From the NCBI RefSeq assembly GCF_009669325.1, contig NZ_SZWE01000002.1, positions 124,001 to 188,000 on the forward strand: a DNA stretch of 64,000 bases. The letters are read 5' to 3'. The position numbers were made by a program, and so were the translations under genes. Within the stretch, counting starts at the first letter, position 1; the number at the start of each line of letters is the position of its first letter. Below are positions 25,010-36,265 of this stretch, piece after piece. Origin of the DNA: Roseovarius bejariae (GTDB lineage: Bacteria > Pseudomonadota > Alphaproteobacteria > Rhodobacterales > Rhodobacteraceae). The notes beneath the pieces were generated by a model. That model worked only from the letters and a program-made list of their open reading frames with translations, searched no databases and had not been told where the DNA came from.

Positions 25010-26539
25010 ATGCCGAACGCCGCCCCGCGCCCGAGGGACAGCGCCTTGCATCTGCGCCCCCGCTGGCGTTTGGCACTGCTCTTCGCGCTTGGGGCGATGG
25101 CGGCCACGGGGCAGGCGCCGCTTGGCCTCTGGTGGCTTTCCATCCCGGCCTTCGCGGCCTGCTTTGCCGTCCTGTCCGCGCGGCCCACGTGGCGCGCGGC
25201 GGCTTGGGGCGGCTGGGCCATGGGCGCGGGCTATTTCGCCCTGTCGCTCAGCTGGATCATCGAGCCGTTTCTCGTCGATATCGCCCGCCACGGATGGATG
25301 GCGCCCTTCGCGCTGTTCGGCATGGCGGGGGGGCTGGCGCTGTTCTGGGCGCTGGCCGCCGGGGTGGCCCATGCCCTGCGCGGCAGGGCCTTGGGGCTGG
25401 CCGCGGCTCTCACCCTTGCCGAGGCCCTGCGCGGCACGCTTTTCACCGGCTTTCCATGGGCGCAACCGGGCCACGCCCTGATCGACACCGCGCTTCTGCC
25501 GCTGGCCTCCCTCACGGGGTCCCTCGGCCTCACCTTCGCCGTCCTCGCCGCCGCCACGGCGCTGGCCGCACTCCTGACCGGCCCGCGCCTGCCCGGCGCG
25601 CTGGGCCTCGCCGCCTTCGCCGCCCTTTTCGGCATCGTACCGCAACTGCCGCCCGCGCCGCCGATACCGCAAGACGCCCCCACCGTCCGCCTGATCCAGC
25701 CCAACGCACCCCAGCACCAGAAATGGGACCCGGCCCATATCCAGACCTTCTTCGACCGCCAGATCGCCTATACGTCTGAGGTGGGGCAGGGCAGCAACAC
25801 GCGCCCTGACCTTATCGTCTGGCCGGAAACAGCCATCCCCGTGCTTCTGAACAACGCCCAACCCACGTTGGACACGATCGCGCGCGCCGCGCAGGGTGCG
25901 CCCGTGGTCCTTGGCCTGCAACGCCGTGACGGGCTGCGGCTTTTCAACTCTCTCGTGGCGCTCGATCCTGCGGGCAAGGTCACCGCGCTTTACGACAAGC
26001 ACCACCTCGTGCCCTTCGGCGAGTACATCCCATACGGCGATTACGCCCAGAAACTCGGGATCACAGCCTTCGCCGCGCAACGTGGCAATGGCTACACCGC
26101 AGGCCCCGGCGCACAGGTGATCGACCTCGGGCCGCTGGGCCGCGCCCTGCCGCTCATCTGCTACGAAGGGGTGTTTCCGCAGGATGTGCGTGCCGCGCCC
26201 GCGCGCGCCGATGTCATGCTGCTCGTCACCAACGACGCGTGGTTCGGCCGCCTCTCCGGCCCCTACCAACACTTGGCCCAGGCCCGCCTGCGCAGCGTCG
26301 AACAAGGGCTGCCGATGATCCGCGTGGCCAATACCGGCGTTTCGGCCATGATCGACGCGCGGGGCCGGGTCACGGCGCGCATCCCCTTGGGGCAGGCCGC
26401 ATGGCGCGACGCGCCCCTGCCTCCGCCCATGGCCCCCACGCCCTATGCCCGCATGGGCGATTGGCCCATCCTCGCGGCGCTTCTTGCCGTGCTGGCCCTG
26501 TCGTGCCTCTACAACAGGCGCCCCCGCCCCGGGACTTAG
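25010..26539 (+). CDS. lnt: Apolipoprotein N-acyltransferase
   Basis: A 509-residue inner-membrane enzyme: six to seven hydrophobic helices in residues about 15-210, then a nitrilase-like periplasmic domain with the triad VWPETAIPV (Glu), YDKHHLVPFGEYIP (Lys) and PLICYEGVFP (Cys), and a final helix. It transfers an acyl chain to the N-terminal Cys of lipoproteins, the last step of their maturation. Length and motif order are typical. It follows corC-like with a 3-bp gap. Confidence 0.95.
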   Translation: MPNAAPRPRDSALHLRPRWRLALLFALGAMAATGQAPLGLWWLSIPAFAACFAVLSARPTWRAAAWGGWAMGAGYFALSLSWIIEPFLVDIARHGWMAPFALFGMAGGLALFWALAAGVAHALRGRALGLAAALTLAEALRGTLFTGFPWAQPGHALIDTALLPLASLTGSLGLTFAVLAAATALAALLTGPRLPGALGLAAFAALFGIVPQLPPAPPIPQDAPTVRLIQPNAPQHQKWDPAHIQTFFDRQIAYTSEVGQGSNTRPDLIVWPETAIPVLLNNAQPTLDTIARAAQGAPVVLGLQRRDGLRLFNSLVALDPAGKVTALYDKHHLVPFGEYIPYGDYAQKLGITAFAAQRGNGYTAGPGAQVIDLGPLGRALPLICYEGVFPQDVRAAPARADVMLLVTNDAWFGRLSGPYQHLAQARLRSVEQGLPMIRVANTGVSAMIDARGRVTARIPLGQAAWRDAPLPPPMAPTPYARMGDWPILAALLAVLALSCLYNRRPRPGT

Positions 26540-26582
26540 CGATTGACGCCACCCGCCCTTGGGCGTAACCACCTCTGGACCC

Positions 26583-26628
26583 CCGTCACAACGGCTTCCT
26601 GGCGTGACGGCAGACATTCAATGGAGCA
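26583..26628 (+). promoter_or_regulatory. SAM/SAH riboswitch controlling metK
   Basis: The leader has CCGTCAC (26583-26589) pairing with GTGACGG (26604-26610), enclosing AACGGCTTCCTGGC, and then ATGGAGCA at 26621-26628. The loop segment GCTTCC can pair with GGAGC to form the H-type pseudoknot of this class. TCACAACGGCTTCCTGGCGT and the GGAGCA box match the SAM/SAH riboswitch of Rhodobacterales. The GGAG is also the ribosome site, 7 bases before the metK ATG, so ligand binding should block translation. Confidence 0.92.
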
Positions 26629-26634
26629 CCTTAC

Positions 26635-27801
<1,167 letters not shown>

Positions 27802-27822
27802 TTTTCGCCCGCCCCGAGGGTG

Positions 27823-27906
27823 TTTCGTACGACTCGTACGGTTCACCTTCGGCGCGGTTCGATTTTCGTACGAAACTCACGTACAAAACGTACGAGTCGT
27901 ACAAAA
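27823..27906. repeat. CGTACG-rich inverted-repeat element, copy 1
   Basis: GTACGACTCGTAC (27827-27839) and GTACGAGTCGTAC (27890-27902) are a perfect 13-bp inverted repeat. Between them lies TTTTCGTACGAAACTCACGT, with another TTCGTACGAA palindrome. The whole block fills the metK-trmB gap and ends a few bases before trmB. A related cluster occurs at 40308-40343. Confidence 0.7.
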
Positions 27907-27909
27907 GTC

Positions 27910-28626
27910 ATGACCTCAGATAAGCATCCCTCCGGCGCCCCGTGGCGCAACTTCTATGGCCGCTTCAAAGGCAAGGGCCTGCGCAAATCGCAGGAGGCCT
28001 ACCTTGACGAAGACCTCGCCAAACTGTCCCCCGGGGCGGTCGGTTGGGACGTGAACCCCGATCGGGAACCCATTGATTTAAAATCTCTTTTTGGGGATAA
28101 GGATGTTTGGCTTGAGGTCGGGTTCGGCGGCGGAGAGCACATGGTTCATCAGGCCGTGCAGAACCCCGATGTGGGCTTCATCGGCTGTGAGCCGTATATC
28201 AACGGCGTCGCTATGCTCCTGGGCAAGATACGCGACTCCGGGGCACAAAATATAGCGGTTCATCCCGGTGATGCCCGCGATATGTTCGATGTTCTGCCCG
28301 AGGAGAGCATCACCCGCGCCTTCCTGCTTTATCCCGATCCATGGCCCAAGAAACGCCACCACCGCCGCCGTTTCGTCACGCCGGAACATCTGGAACCACT
28401 CTCTAAGGTGCTGAAAAAAGGCGCAATTTTTCGTGTGGCAACGGATATTCCCGACTATGTCCGCCAAACGCTGGAGCAAGTGCCCCGCCACGGTTTCGAA
28501 TGGCTTGCCGAAAGCCCAGCGGATTGGCGAACCCCTTGGAATGATTGGATTTCTACCCGGTATGAGCAAAAGGCCCTGCGCGAAGGCCGGGTGCCGCATT
28601 ACCTGACATTTCGCAAGACCGGCTGA
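27910..28626 (+). CDS. trmB: tRNA (guanine-N7-)-methyltransferase
   Basis: A 238-residue Rossmann methyltransferase: WLEVGFGGGEHMVHQA (SAM site), NPDVGFIGCEPYINGV, LLYPDPWPKKRHHRRR (family signature) and ATDIPDYVRQ. It makes m7G46 in tRNA. I used the ATG at 27910 (MTSDKHPSGAPWRNFYGRFK); an upstream in-frame GTG would translate the CGTACG repeat element and is unlikely. It uses SAM, matching its position behind metK. Confidence 0.96.
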   Translation: MTSDKHPSGAPWRNFYGRFKGKGLRKSQEAYLDEDLAKLSPGAVGWDVNPDREPIDLKSLFGDKDVWLEVGFGGGEHMVHQAVQNPDVGFIGCEPYINGVAMLLGKIRDSGAQNIAVHPGDARDMFDVLPEESITRAFLLYPDPWPKKRHHRRRFVTPEHLEPLSKVLKKGAIFRVATDIPDYVRQTLEQVPRHGFEWLAESPADWRTPWNDWISTRYEQKALREGRVPHYLTFRKTG

Positions 28627-28648
28627 TAACCCTTTGATATGGATGAAT

Positions 28649-29848
28649 TTATATCCCCATCTCATCCAGAAACGCGGGGATATTGTCCTTGAACCGGAAA
28701 AAGCCGTGGGTTGCACGGGGCCAAGTCATTGAATCGTAAGGGTTAACTACCCTTACAAGGGATATGTTCAAGGGCAATAACCGCGTTTCCAGGTCATCCA
28801 GAACCTCCTTGGCAGGACCGGTTGAGCCATAGGAGGTAACCACTTGATCTAATTCGTAGTTTTTGGCCCAAGATAAAATGGGATCAAGGGTTGTATGCAG
28901 CCCCCCATCCTCACCAATACGCTCCGCCCAACGGTTGGCGGTATCCTCAAGGGCGTTTTTGGCAAAACCGATCACGTCTTCCGAGATCGCCAAGGGTGAC
29001 CGTTGTTCACAGGTCAATAAACGCGTGAACGAGACTGGGCAAGCTCCTGATTTGAAAAGAGGTTTCAGGTTCAAGTCGTCATCATGCACCAGAACGCCCA
29101 CGCGCCCTGAGGGCCTCCAATCGATGTTTTGGGGCGCTTGGCCTCTGGGCGGGTGTCCGTCACTGTAAAGTGGCTGAGCCGTGCCCGCCAACCCTTTGGG
29201 ATAAAACCTGTTTTTCGTGTATTGGCGAATGTTCTCAGGCCGTGCCAAATAGGTCTTGCCGATGGTCTGCAATCCACCCACCCAACGCCAGCCAAGCGTG
29301 TTCGAGGCCGGATCGCCATCCAGAAGGTGCCGCAAGAAGAAATCCGCGCCCAGCTCCCAAGGCAGATTTAATGTGTGAATCCAAATAGATGCAAACCACA
29401 TCCGCGCATGGTTGTGCAGGTATCCAGTGGCGCGCAATTCCTTGGCCCAGTGGTCGAAACAGTCGATCCCCGTCTCACCCCTACAGGCATCTTCCCATTG
29501 TCGCCGCACCCCACTTTCGGTTTTGGTCCGGTTCAAGGCCCGCGCAAGCCCGGCACGGTACTGCGCCCATACCTTCGGGCGCAATTCCAACCAACCTTTC
29601 CAATAACTTCTCCAGAAAACTTCATGTACGAATTTTTCCGCGGAACTGCGAGAATGGTGGCTCAAAACTGTGCGCAAAACCTCCTCTTCCGATATCAAAC
29701 GATGCCGGAGATAGGGCGACAGGCCCGAGACATGCGCATGCCGCCCTTGTCCAAGATCATAGTTGCGCAGCCGGGCGTATTCCCGACCGCTATGAGGTGC
29801 AAATGCTTTGAGGCGTTCCAAGCCTTTGTTTCTACTTGGGAAAAACAT
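28649..29848 (-). CDS. Photolyase/cryptochrome-like FAD protein, apparently circularly permuted
   Basis: About 399 residues. The first half is the helical FAD domain of photolyases: LSPYLRHRLISEEEVL, FVHEVFWRSYW, then TGYLHNHARMWFASIWIHTL and GDPASNTLGWRWVGG. The usual N-terminal alpha/beta domain is absent in front. Instead the C-terminal 150 residues look like that domain: VGVLVHDDDLNLKPLF, FAKNALEDTANRW, YELDQVVTSYGSTGPAKEVL and THGFFRFKDNIPAFL. Photolyases repair UV dimers with FADH-; this one could be a repair enzyme or a light sensor. Codon use is less GC-rich than its neighbours. Start is the ATG at 29848 (MFFPSRNKGL); an alternative lies 7 codons upstream. Confidence 0.85.
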   Translation of the reverse strand: MFFPSRNKGLERLKAFAPHSGREYARLRNYDLGQGRHAHVSGLSPYLRHRLISEEEVLRTVLSHHSRSSAEKFVHEVFWRSYWKGWLELRPKVWAQYRAGLARALNRTKTESGVRRQWEDACRGETGIDCFDHWAKELRATGYLHNHARMWFASIWIHTLNLPWELGADFFLRHLLDGDPASNTLGWRWVGGLQTIGKTYLARPENIRQYTKNRFYPKGLAGTAQPLYSDGHPPRGQAPQNIDWRPSGRVGVLVHDDDLNLKPLFKSGACPVSFTRLLTCEQRSPLAISEDVIGFAKNALEDTANRWAERIGEDGGLHTTLDPILSWAKNYELDQVVTSYGSTGPAKEVLDDLETRLLPLNISLVRVVNPYDSMTWPRATHGFFRFKDNIPAFLDEMGI

Positions 29849-30019
29849 GGCGCAGGCTCCGCATTCCATATCGACGTGTGGGACATAGCCCGGTGCGCTG
29901 CGGGATCAATATGGCATATAAAACACAGGCTGCGCCCCTTGCAGCTACCCCTGTGCGCCACTAAGACTCCGTTAGTATTTGATCTTTAAGATCCCTCCAC
30001 ACTTACAGGCAGGCGGACT

Positions 30020-30658
30020 ATGACAGACCCATTCGAGACTTACATGAATACCCTCGTCCCCATGGTGGTTGAACAAACCAGCCGCGGCGAGCGCGCCTAT
30101 GACATCTTCTCGCGCTTGCTCAAGGAGCGGATCATTTTCGTCAACGGCCCCGTTCACGACGGCATGTCGAGTTTGATTGTGGCGCAGCTACTACATCTTG
30201 AGGCGGAGAACCCGAAGAAGGAAATCTCCATGTACATCAACAGCCCCGGTGGCGTGGTCACCTCGGGCCTGTCAATCTACGACACGATGCAATACATCAA
30301 ACCCAAGGTCAGCACGCTGGTCATTGGGCAGGCGGCCTCGATGGGGTCGCTGTTGCTGACCGCCGGGGCCGAGGGGATGCGCTTTTCCCTGCCCAACAGT
30401 CGAATCATGGTGCACCAGCCCTCGGGCGGCTACCAGGGGCAGGCGACGGATATCATGATTCACGCCGAAGAGACGCTCAAGCTCAAGAAGCGGCTCAATG
30501 AAATCTACGTGAAGCATACCGGCCAGACCCTCAAGAAGGTGGAAGACGCGCTGGAGCGTGACAACTTCATGTCGCCCGAAGAGGCCAAGAAATGGGGTCT
30601 TATCGACGAAATCGTCGAAAACCGCGCCAAGGGCGATGGTGACGACGAAGACAAGTAA
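30020..30658 (+). CDS. clpP: ATP-dependent Clp protease proteolytic subunit
   Basis: A 212-residue serine peptidase with the triad Ser in [11 protein letters not shown], His in MVHQPSGG and Asp in the following helix region ([11 protein letters not shown]). It forms the tetradecameric chamber that degrades proteins unfolded by ClpX (encoded next) or ClpA. Length and N-terminus ([17 protein letters not shown]) are typical. A terminator separates it from clpX. Confidence 0.98.
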   Translation: MTDPFETYMNTLVPMVVEQTSRGERAYDIFSRLLKERIIFVNGPVHDGMSSLIVAQLLHLEAENPKKEISMYINSPGGVVTSGLSIYDTMQYIKPKVSTLVIGQAASMGSLLLTAGAEGMRFSLPNSRIMVHQPSGGYQGQATDIMIHAEETLKLKKRLNEIYVKHTGQTLKKVEDALERDNFMSPEEAKKWGLIDEIVENRAKGDGDDEDK

Positions 30659-30664
30659 CCAGGC

Positions 30665-30695
30665 CATCGCGCCCTGCAGGGCGCGATGATTTTTG
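30665..30695 (+). terminator. Terminator between clpP and clpX
   Basis: CATCGCGCCCTG-CAGGGCGCGATG, a perfect 12-bp inverted repeat (30665-30688), followed by ATTTTTG. It implies that clpX has its own promoter in the 110 bp before its start. Confidence 0.85.
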
Positions 30696-30801
30696 ACATT
30701 GTGGTGGTGTTTCACCTGTCTTAAGCTGGTCGGAACAGGACGAAGACTAGGCGGCGCGTGAGCGGCCGCAAAACCGGGGCGCAAGGCCTGAAAGGTACGT
30801 T

Positions 30802-32064
30802 ATGGCGAACAACTCTGGCGGTGACAGCAAGAACACGCTTTATTGCAGCTTTTGCGGGAAAAGCCAGCATGAGGTGCGCAAACTGATTGCCGGACCGACA
30901 GTGTTCATCTGTGATGAATGTGTCGAACTGTGCATGGATATCATCCGCGAGGAAACCAAGAGCGCGGGCCTGAAATCCAGCGAAGGCGTGCCCACACCGC
31001 AGGAAATCTGCCAGGTGCTTGACGACTACGTGATCGGTCAGGCCATGGCCAAGCGTGTCCTCTCGGTGGCGGTGCACAACCATTACAAACGCCTCAACCA
31101 CTCCGGCAAAAGCGATATTGAACTGCAAAAGTCCAATATCCTCCTGATCGGGCCGACGGGCTGCGGCAAGACGCTTCTGGCGCAGACGCTGGCGCGCATT
31201 CTGGATGTGCCCTTTACCATGGCCGATGCCACGACGCTGACCGAGGCGGGCTATGTCGGCGAGGACGTGGAAAACATCATCCTCAAACTCTTGCAGGCCA
31301 GCGAATACAACGTCGAACGTGCGCAGCGCGGCATCGTCTATATCGACGAGGTCGACAAGATCACGCGCAAATCCGAGAACCCCTCGATCACCCGTGATGT
31401 CTCGGGCGAGGGGGTGCAGCAGGCCCTTCTGAAACTGATGGAAGGCACCGTTGCGGCCGTACCCCCGCAGGGCGGGCGCAAGCATCCGCAGCAGGAATTC
31501 CTGCAAGTGGACACCACCAACATTCTGTTCATTTGTGGCGGGGCCTTTGCCGGGCTCGACAAGATCATCGCGCAACGCGGCAAGGGCAGCGCCATGGGCT
31601 TTGGTGCCGATGTGCGCGACGTGGACGAACGCGGCGTCGGCGAGATCTTTACCGATCTGGAGCCCGAAGACCTGCTCAAGTTCGGCCTGATCCCGGAATT
31701 CGTGGGGCGTCTGCCCGTCATCGCGACGCTGGAAGATCTGGATGATGACGCGCTTGTCACCATCCTGACCGAGCCGAAGAACGCTTTGGTCAAGCAGTAT
31801 CAGCGCCTGTTCGAGCTGGAAGACGCGCAACTGACCTTTACCGACGATGCGCTCAAGGCCATTGCCAAGCGGGCGATCGAACGCAAGACCGGCGCACGCG
31901 GGTTGCGCTCGATCCTCGAAGATATCCTCTTGAATACCATGTTCGACCTGCCGGGCATGGAGGGTGTCGAAGAGGTGGTGGTGAACGAAGAGGCGGTGAC
32001 CTCGGACGCGGCGCCCCTGATGATCTATGCCGACCAGAAAAAGGAAGGCGCAAGCGCCGGGTGA
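30802..32064 (+). CDS. clpX: ATP-dependent Clp protease ATP-binding subunit ClpX
   Basis: A 420-residue AAA+ unfoldase: zinc finger [17 protein letters not shown] with FICDECV, Walker [14 protein letters not shown], Walker [10 protein letters not shown], the pore loop GYVGEDVEN and the IGF-type ClpP-docking region [12 protein letters not shown]. It delivers tagged or specific substrates to ClpP; in alphaproteobacteria this includes cell-cycle regulators such as CtrA. Standard length. Confidence 0.98.
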   Translation: MANNSGGDSKNTLYCSFCGKSQHEVRKLIAGPTVFICDECVELCMDIIREETKSAGLKSSEGVPTPQEICQVLDDYVIGQAMAKRVLSVAVHNHYKRLNHSGKSDIELQKSNILLIGPTGCGKTLLAQTLARILDVPFTMADATTLTEAGYVGEDVENIILKLLQASEYNVERAQRGIVYIDEVDKITRKSENPSITRDVSGEGVQQALLKLMEGTVAAVPPQGGRKHPQQEFLQVDTTNILFICGGAFAGLDKIIAQRGKGSAMGFGADVRDVDERGVGEIFTDLEPEDLLKFGLIPEFVGRLPVIATLEDLDDDALVTILTEPKNALVKQYQRLFELEDAQLTFTDDALKAIAKRAIERKTGARGLRSILEDILLNTMFDLPGMEGVEEVVVNEEAVTSDAAPLMIYADQKKEGASAG

Positions 32065-32087
32065 GGCCCGCTTGCAGCAAGGATCAG

Positions 32088-32124
32088 AAAGCCCTGCGCA
32101 GACCGGCGCGGGGCTTTTTCTTTT
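32088..32124 (+). terminator. Rho-independent terminator after clpX
   Basis: AAAGCCCTGCGC (32088-32099), loop AGACCG, GCGCGGGGC (32106-32114) and TTTTTCTTTT. The A run before and T run after would let it work in both directions. Confidence 0.85.
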
Positions 32125-32201
32125 GCAGGGTCACAGCCGTCGACCACTGGACTTTGCCCCGGCAATTCGCCATACAGGCATCACGTTATCAGGAGATACT
32201 C

Positions 32202-32585
32202 ATGGGCATTCTCAACACTCTTCTGCGGTCCGTAACTTGGTGGAACGGGCAGACGCTCAACACGCAGTTCTACACTTGGCGCAAGGGCGTCAAGGTGGGT
32301 GAGGACGAGCAGGGCAACGTGTTTTACCGTGACCGCGAGGACAAGCGCCGTTGGGTGATCTTCAACGGTGAGGCCGAGGCCAGCCGGGTCAGCCCCGATT
32401 GGCACGGATGGCTGCACCATACCTTCCAAGAGCCGCCCACTGACCGCCCGCTTGTACACAGGTCATGGGAAAAACCGCATGAGGAAAACCTGACCGGGAC
32501 AGCGCTTGCCTATGCGCCCGCCGGATCGATCCGCCGTCCGGCCCCGGTCGAACGTCGGGATTACGAGGCCTGGACCCCGGAATAA
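32202..32585 (+). CDS. NADH:ubiquinone oxidoreductase NDUFA12-family subunit
   Basis: A 127-residue NDUFA12 (B17.2) homologue: [48 protein letters not shown] and GWLHHTF are family hallmarks. It is a peripheral accessory subunit of complex I kept in alphaproteobacteria and mitochondria. AGGAGA precedes the ATG. It starts the cluster NDUFA12, mlaD, DUF2155, with aat on the other strand, an order typical of this order of bacteria. Confidence 0.95.
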   Translation: MGILNTLLRSVTWWNGQTLNTQFYTWRKGVKVGEDEQGNVFYRDREDKRRWVIFNGEAEASRVSPDWHGWLHHTFQEPPTDRPLVHRSWEKPHEENLTGTALAYAPAGSIRRPAPVERRDYEAWTPE

Positions 32586-32597
32586 GGCCACACGCCC

Positions 32598-33053
32598 ATG
32601 TCTGAAAACACCACCGAAGTGATCGTAGGCGGCGCTGTTCTGGCCGTTGCCCTTGGGTTCCTTGTCTATGCCGGGCAAGCCACCGGCCTGTCCAGCGCGC
32701 AGGGCGAATACGAACTCGCCGCCAGTTTCCGTAGCGCCGATGGCGTCGACGTGGGCACCGATGTGCGCATGGCCGGCGTCAAGGTTGGTCGCGTGACTGG
32801 CATTGAACTTGACCCGACCACCTATCGCGCCAGCACCGTCTTTACCGTGCAGGAGGGCATCGAAGTGCCCGACGACAGTGCGGTCTCGATCAGTTCCGAG
32901 GGCCTCTTGGGCGGCAACTATGTTGAAATCCTGCCCGGCGGCTCACCATTCTATTTCGAAGCCGGAGATGAAATCGAGTTCACCCAAGGCTCCGTCAGCC
33001 TTGTGTCCCTCCTGATGAAATTCGTGGCAGGGGATGAGGGTAACGGCGAATGA
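32598..33053 (+). CDS. mlaD: MlaD-type MCE-domain lipid transport protein
   Basis: A 151-residue protein with one N-terminal membrane helix (VIVGGAVLAVALGFLVYAG, residues 8-26) and one MCE domain (YELAASFRSADGVDVGTDVR, MAGVKVGRVTGIEL, ISSEGLLGGNYVEI). MlaD hexamers sit in the inner membrane with the MlaFEB transporter and shuttle phospholipids to or from the outer membrane. mlaE and mlaF are not in this window. The start is 12 bp after the NDUFA12 stop. Confidence 0.92.
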   Translation: MSENTTEVIVGGAVLAVALGFLVYAGQATGLSSAQGEYELAASFRSADGVDVGTDVRMAGVKVGRVTGIELDPTTYRASTVFTVQEGIEVPDDSAVSISSEGLLGGNYVEILPGGSPFYFEAGDEIEFTQGSVSLVSLLMKFVAGDEGNGE

Positions 33054-33409
33054 TGCGTCTGGCCTTTGCCTTGACGATGCTTCTCTGTGGCAGTGCCGCA
33101 GCCCAACAGGCCGTGGACAAGGGCACAGGGGCAGTCCTGCGGGGGCTCGACAAGGTTGGTGGTCATGTCGTGGACATGACCCTTCGCAACGGGGAAAGCT
33201 CCAGCCTTGGCCGTTTGACCGTTCGCCTGGGGGAATGCCGCTATCCCGAGGGCGACCCGGCCGCCGATGCCTATGCCTTCCTCACAGTTGAGGAAGAGGG
33301 CCATGAGGCCCCGGTCTTCCAAGGTTGGATGATTGCGTCATCTCCCGCCCTGAACGCCATGGAGCATGCCCGTTACGACGTTTGGGTCATGCGCTGCAAG
33401 ACGGACTGA
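33050..33409 (+). CDS. Periplasmic DUF2155 protein
   Basis: A 119-residue exported protein: signal peptide MMRLAFALTMLLCGSAAAQQ, then the DUF2155 body with GLDKVGGHVVDMTL, GRLTVRLGECRYP (Cys), FQGWMIASSPALNAMEHARY and a final Cys in VMRCKTD, so one disulphide is likely. Its function is unknown. The ATG overlaps the mlaD stop, so translation is coupled; the 3' end overlaps the convergent aat gene by 37 bp. Confidence 0.9.
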   Translation: MMRLAFALTMLLCGSAAAQQAVDKGTGAVLRGLDKVGGHVVDMTLRNGESSSLGRLTVRLGECRYPEGDPAADAYAFLTVEEEGHEAPVFQGWMIASSPALNAMEHARYDVWVMRCKTD

Positions 33410-34023
33410 GGGTCATTGCAAAGTGCAACGGCGTGGATGTCAGCCTGCACCTGGAGCGCCTCGTGTAATCGCCTGTGATATTCGGCCCGCGAAACCTCGA
33501 TCGCGCCTAATGTGGTGAGATGCGGTGTGATGAACTGCGTGTCGAACAGGATGAACCCGCAGCGGATCAGGTGATCGGTCAGATGCGCCAAGGCAAGCTT
33601 GGACCCATCCCTGCGGGGGGACACCATGCTTTCCCCGAAAAAAGCGCCAGCAAGACTGACGCCATAGACCCCACCGGCCAGCTCGGACCCTTCCCAAATC
33701 TCAAGCGAATGCGCGTGGTCCAATTCGTGCAAGGCCCTGTAGAGCCTGTGAATTTCCGCATTGATCCACGTCTCCTCGCGATCGGCACAGGCCGTTACCA
33801 CCGCGTCGAAATCGTGGTTCAGGGTGACTTGATAGTCACCTTTGCGCATTCGTCGCCGTAGCGACCGCGAGATATGAAAAGATTCAAGCGGCAGGATACC
33901 GCGCCGACGCGGATCGACCCAGAACACCTCGGGGTCGTCGCGATGCTCGGACATGGGAAAAATGCCCGCGGCATAAGCGCGAAGCAAAAGCTGGGGTGTC
34001 AGGGTCGCGTCTTGGTCATTCAT
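33373..34023 (-). CDS. aat: Leucyl/phenylalanyl-tRNA-protein transferase
   Basis: A 216-residue Aat with LLLRAYAAGIFPMSEHRDD, FWVDPRRRGILPLESFHISR, GVYGVSLAGAFFGESMVSPR and FILFDTQFITPHLTTLGAIE. It adds Leu or Phe to N-terminal Arg/Lys of proteins, feeding the N-end rule pathway (ClpS/ClpAP). The start at 34023 (MNDQDATLTPQLLLRAY) matches the family; the longer frame upstream is not conserved. Convergent with DUF2155, overlapping its coding end. Confidence 0.95.
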   Translation of the reverse strand: MNDQDATLTPQLLLRAYAAGIFPMSEHRDDPEVFWVDPRRRGILPLESFHISRSLRRRMRKGDYQVTLNHDFDAVVTACADREETWINAEIHRLYRALHELDHAHSLEIWEGSELAGGVYGVSLAGAFFGESMVSPRRDGSKLALAHLTDHLIRCGFILFDTQFITPHLTTLGAIEVSRAEYHRRLHEALQVQADIHAVALCNDPQSVLQRMTQTS

Positions 34024-34115
34024 CGCAATTCTAGGGATTTTCCCGTGGCGGATTAACCTTTCAGTATCCGCACATCGCGTAGCCCTGCAAGGGTGGGGCG
34101 TGAAAGGAGAGTTCA

Positions 34116-34805
34116 ATGTCGTTTCATCAGCATGTACCGGGCGGGTTTCTGGACAGCGAAGTGAACTTGATGGCCAACCGGGTTCAGGCGCGGCACGCGA
34201 TGCTGGTGGATGTATTCCGCCATATCATCGCGGATTCCACTGTGATGCTACTTGGTGCGGAAGATGGGCGATGGTGCTATACCTTTGCCGCTGCCGGGGC
34301 TCTTCAGGTTGTCGGGGTCGAATCCAGCTTCGATTTGGTCGAGCGTTTCTCGCGCCTGCCCGACGTGGGGATGCGCGAACGTATCGAGATGCGGTATGCC
34401 ACGCCAGTCGAGGAACTCTACAAGGATGCCGAGGCCGGGCGCACCTATGACGTGGTCGTCTTGTTCGATGTCCTCGAAAACGTCAGTGATCTATACGAGC
34501 TTTTGCATCACATCGCGGCGGTCAGTCCGCGCTTGGTTGTGATCGACGGGCTGTTCGCGGTCACTGAAGAGGCCGTTTTGATGATCGAGCGTCACCGCGG
34601 CCCTGTGCATGATGGGGTCAAGCAGCAACGTTTGATCCCCAGCCGTGGGGCCATCACACTTGCTGCCGAAGACACCGGTTTCGCTGTGGATTGGGTCGAT
34701 TGGCGGCAGATACCGGAAGATTCCCGTCTGGGGTTGTCGGATTACTACCAATCCGGCGCTCAAAGACGCTTCAGCCTGATCCTGACGCCAAATGAAGACG
34801 ACTAG
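34116..34805 (+). CDS. SAM-dependent methyltransferase-like protein
   Basis: A 229-residue Rossmann-type protein: VMLLGAEDGRWCYTFAAAGA then QVVGVESSFDLVERF match motifs I and II of class I methyltransferases, and YDVVVLFDVLENVSDL fits motif IV followed by HHIAAVSPRLVVIDG. Motif I lacks the full GxGxG. The late ADDYYQSGAQRRFSL-like end suggests a substrate cap. Likely a methyltransferase with unknown acceptor. GAAAGGAGAG precedes the ATG. A strong hairpin terminates it against accC. Confidence 0.7.
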   Translation: MSFHQHVPGGFLDSEVNLMANRVQARHAMLVDVFRHIIADSTVMLLGAEDGRWCYTFAAAGALQVVGVESSFDLVERFSRLPDVGMRERIEMRYATPVEELYKDAEAGRTYDVVVLFDVLENVSDLYELLHHIAAVSPRLVVIDGLFAVTEEAVLMIERHRGPVHDGVKQQRLIPSRGAITLAAEDTGFAVDWVDWRQIPEDSRLGLSDYYQSGAQRRFSLILTPNEDD

Positions 34806-34878
34806 ACCGGGCTTGCGAACGTTCCAAAGACCCATGCAGCGCGAGACGGTTTTTGAAACGCCAACAGGTCCTGAATCA

Positions 34879-34903
34879 ACAGGCCCCCAATGCGGGGGCC
34901 TGT
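34879..34903. terminator. Bidirectional hairpin between the methyltransferase-like gene and accC
   Basis: ACAGGCCCCC (34879-34888), loop AATGC, GGGGGCCTGT (34894-34903). It lies 3 bp from the accC stop codon and serves both convergent genes. Confidence 0.8.
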
Positions 34904-34905
34904 CC

Positions 34906-36255
<1,350 letters not shown>

Positions 36256-36265
36256 GAGGTGATCC

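Noticed and set aside
23273..26617. A very long open frame (over 1100 codons) on the minus strand
   Set aside because: It lies antisense to ybeY, corC-like and lnt, whose protein motifs are clear. Its own translation is low-complexity, Gly/Arg-rich and domain-free, as expected for the opposite strand of GC-rich genes.
27820..27909. An N-terminal extension of trmB starting at a GTG
   Set aside because: It would translate the CGTACG inverted-repeat element into an Arg/Thr-rich string; TrmB homologues start near the ATG at 27910.
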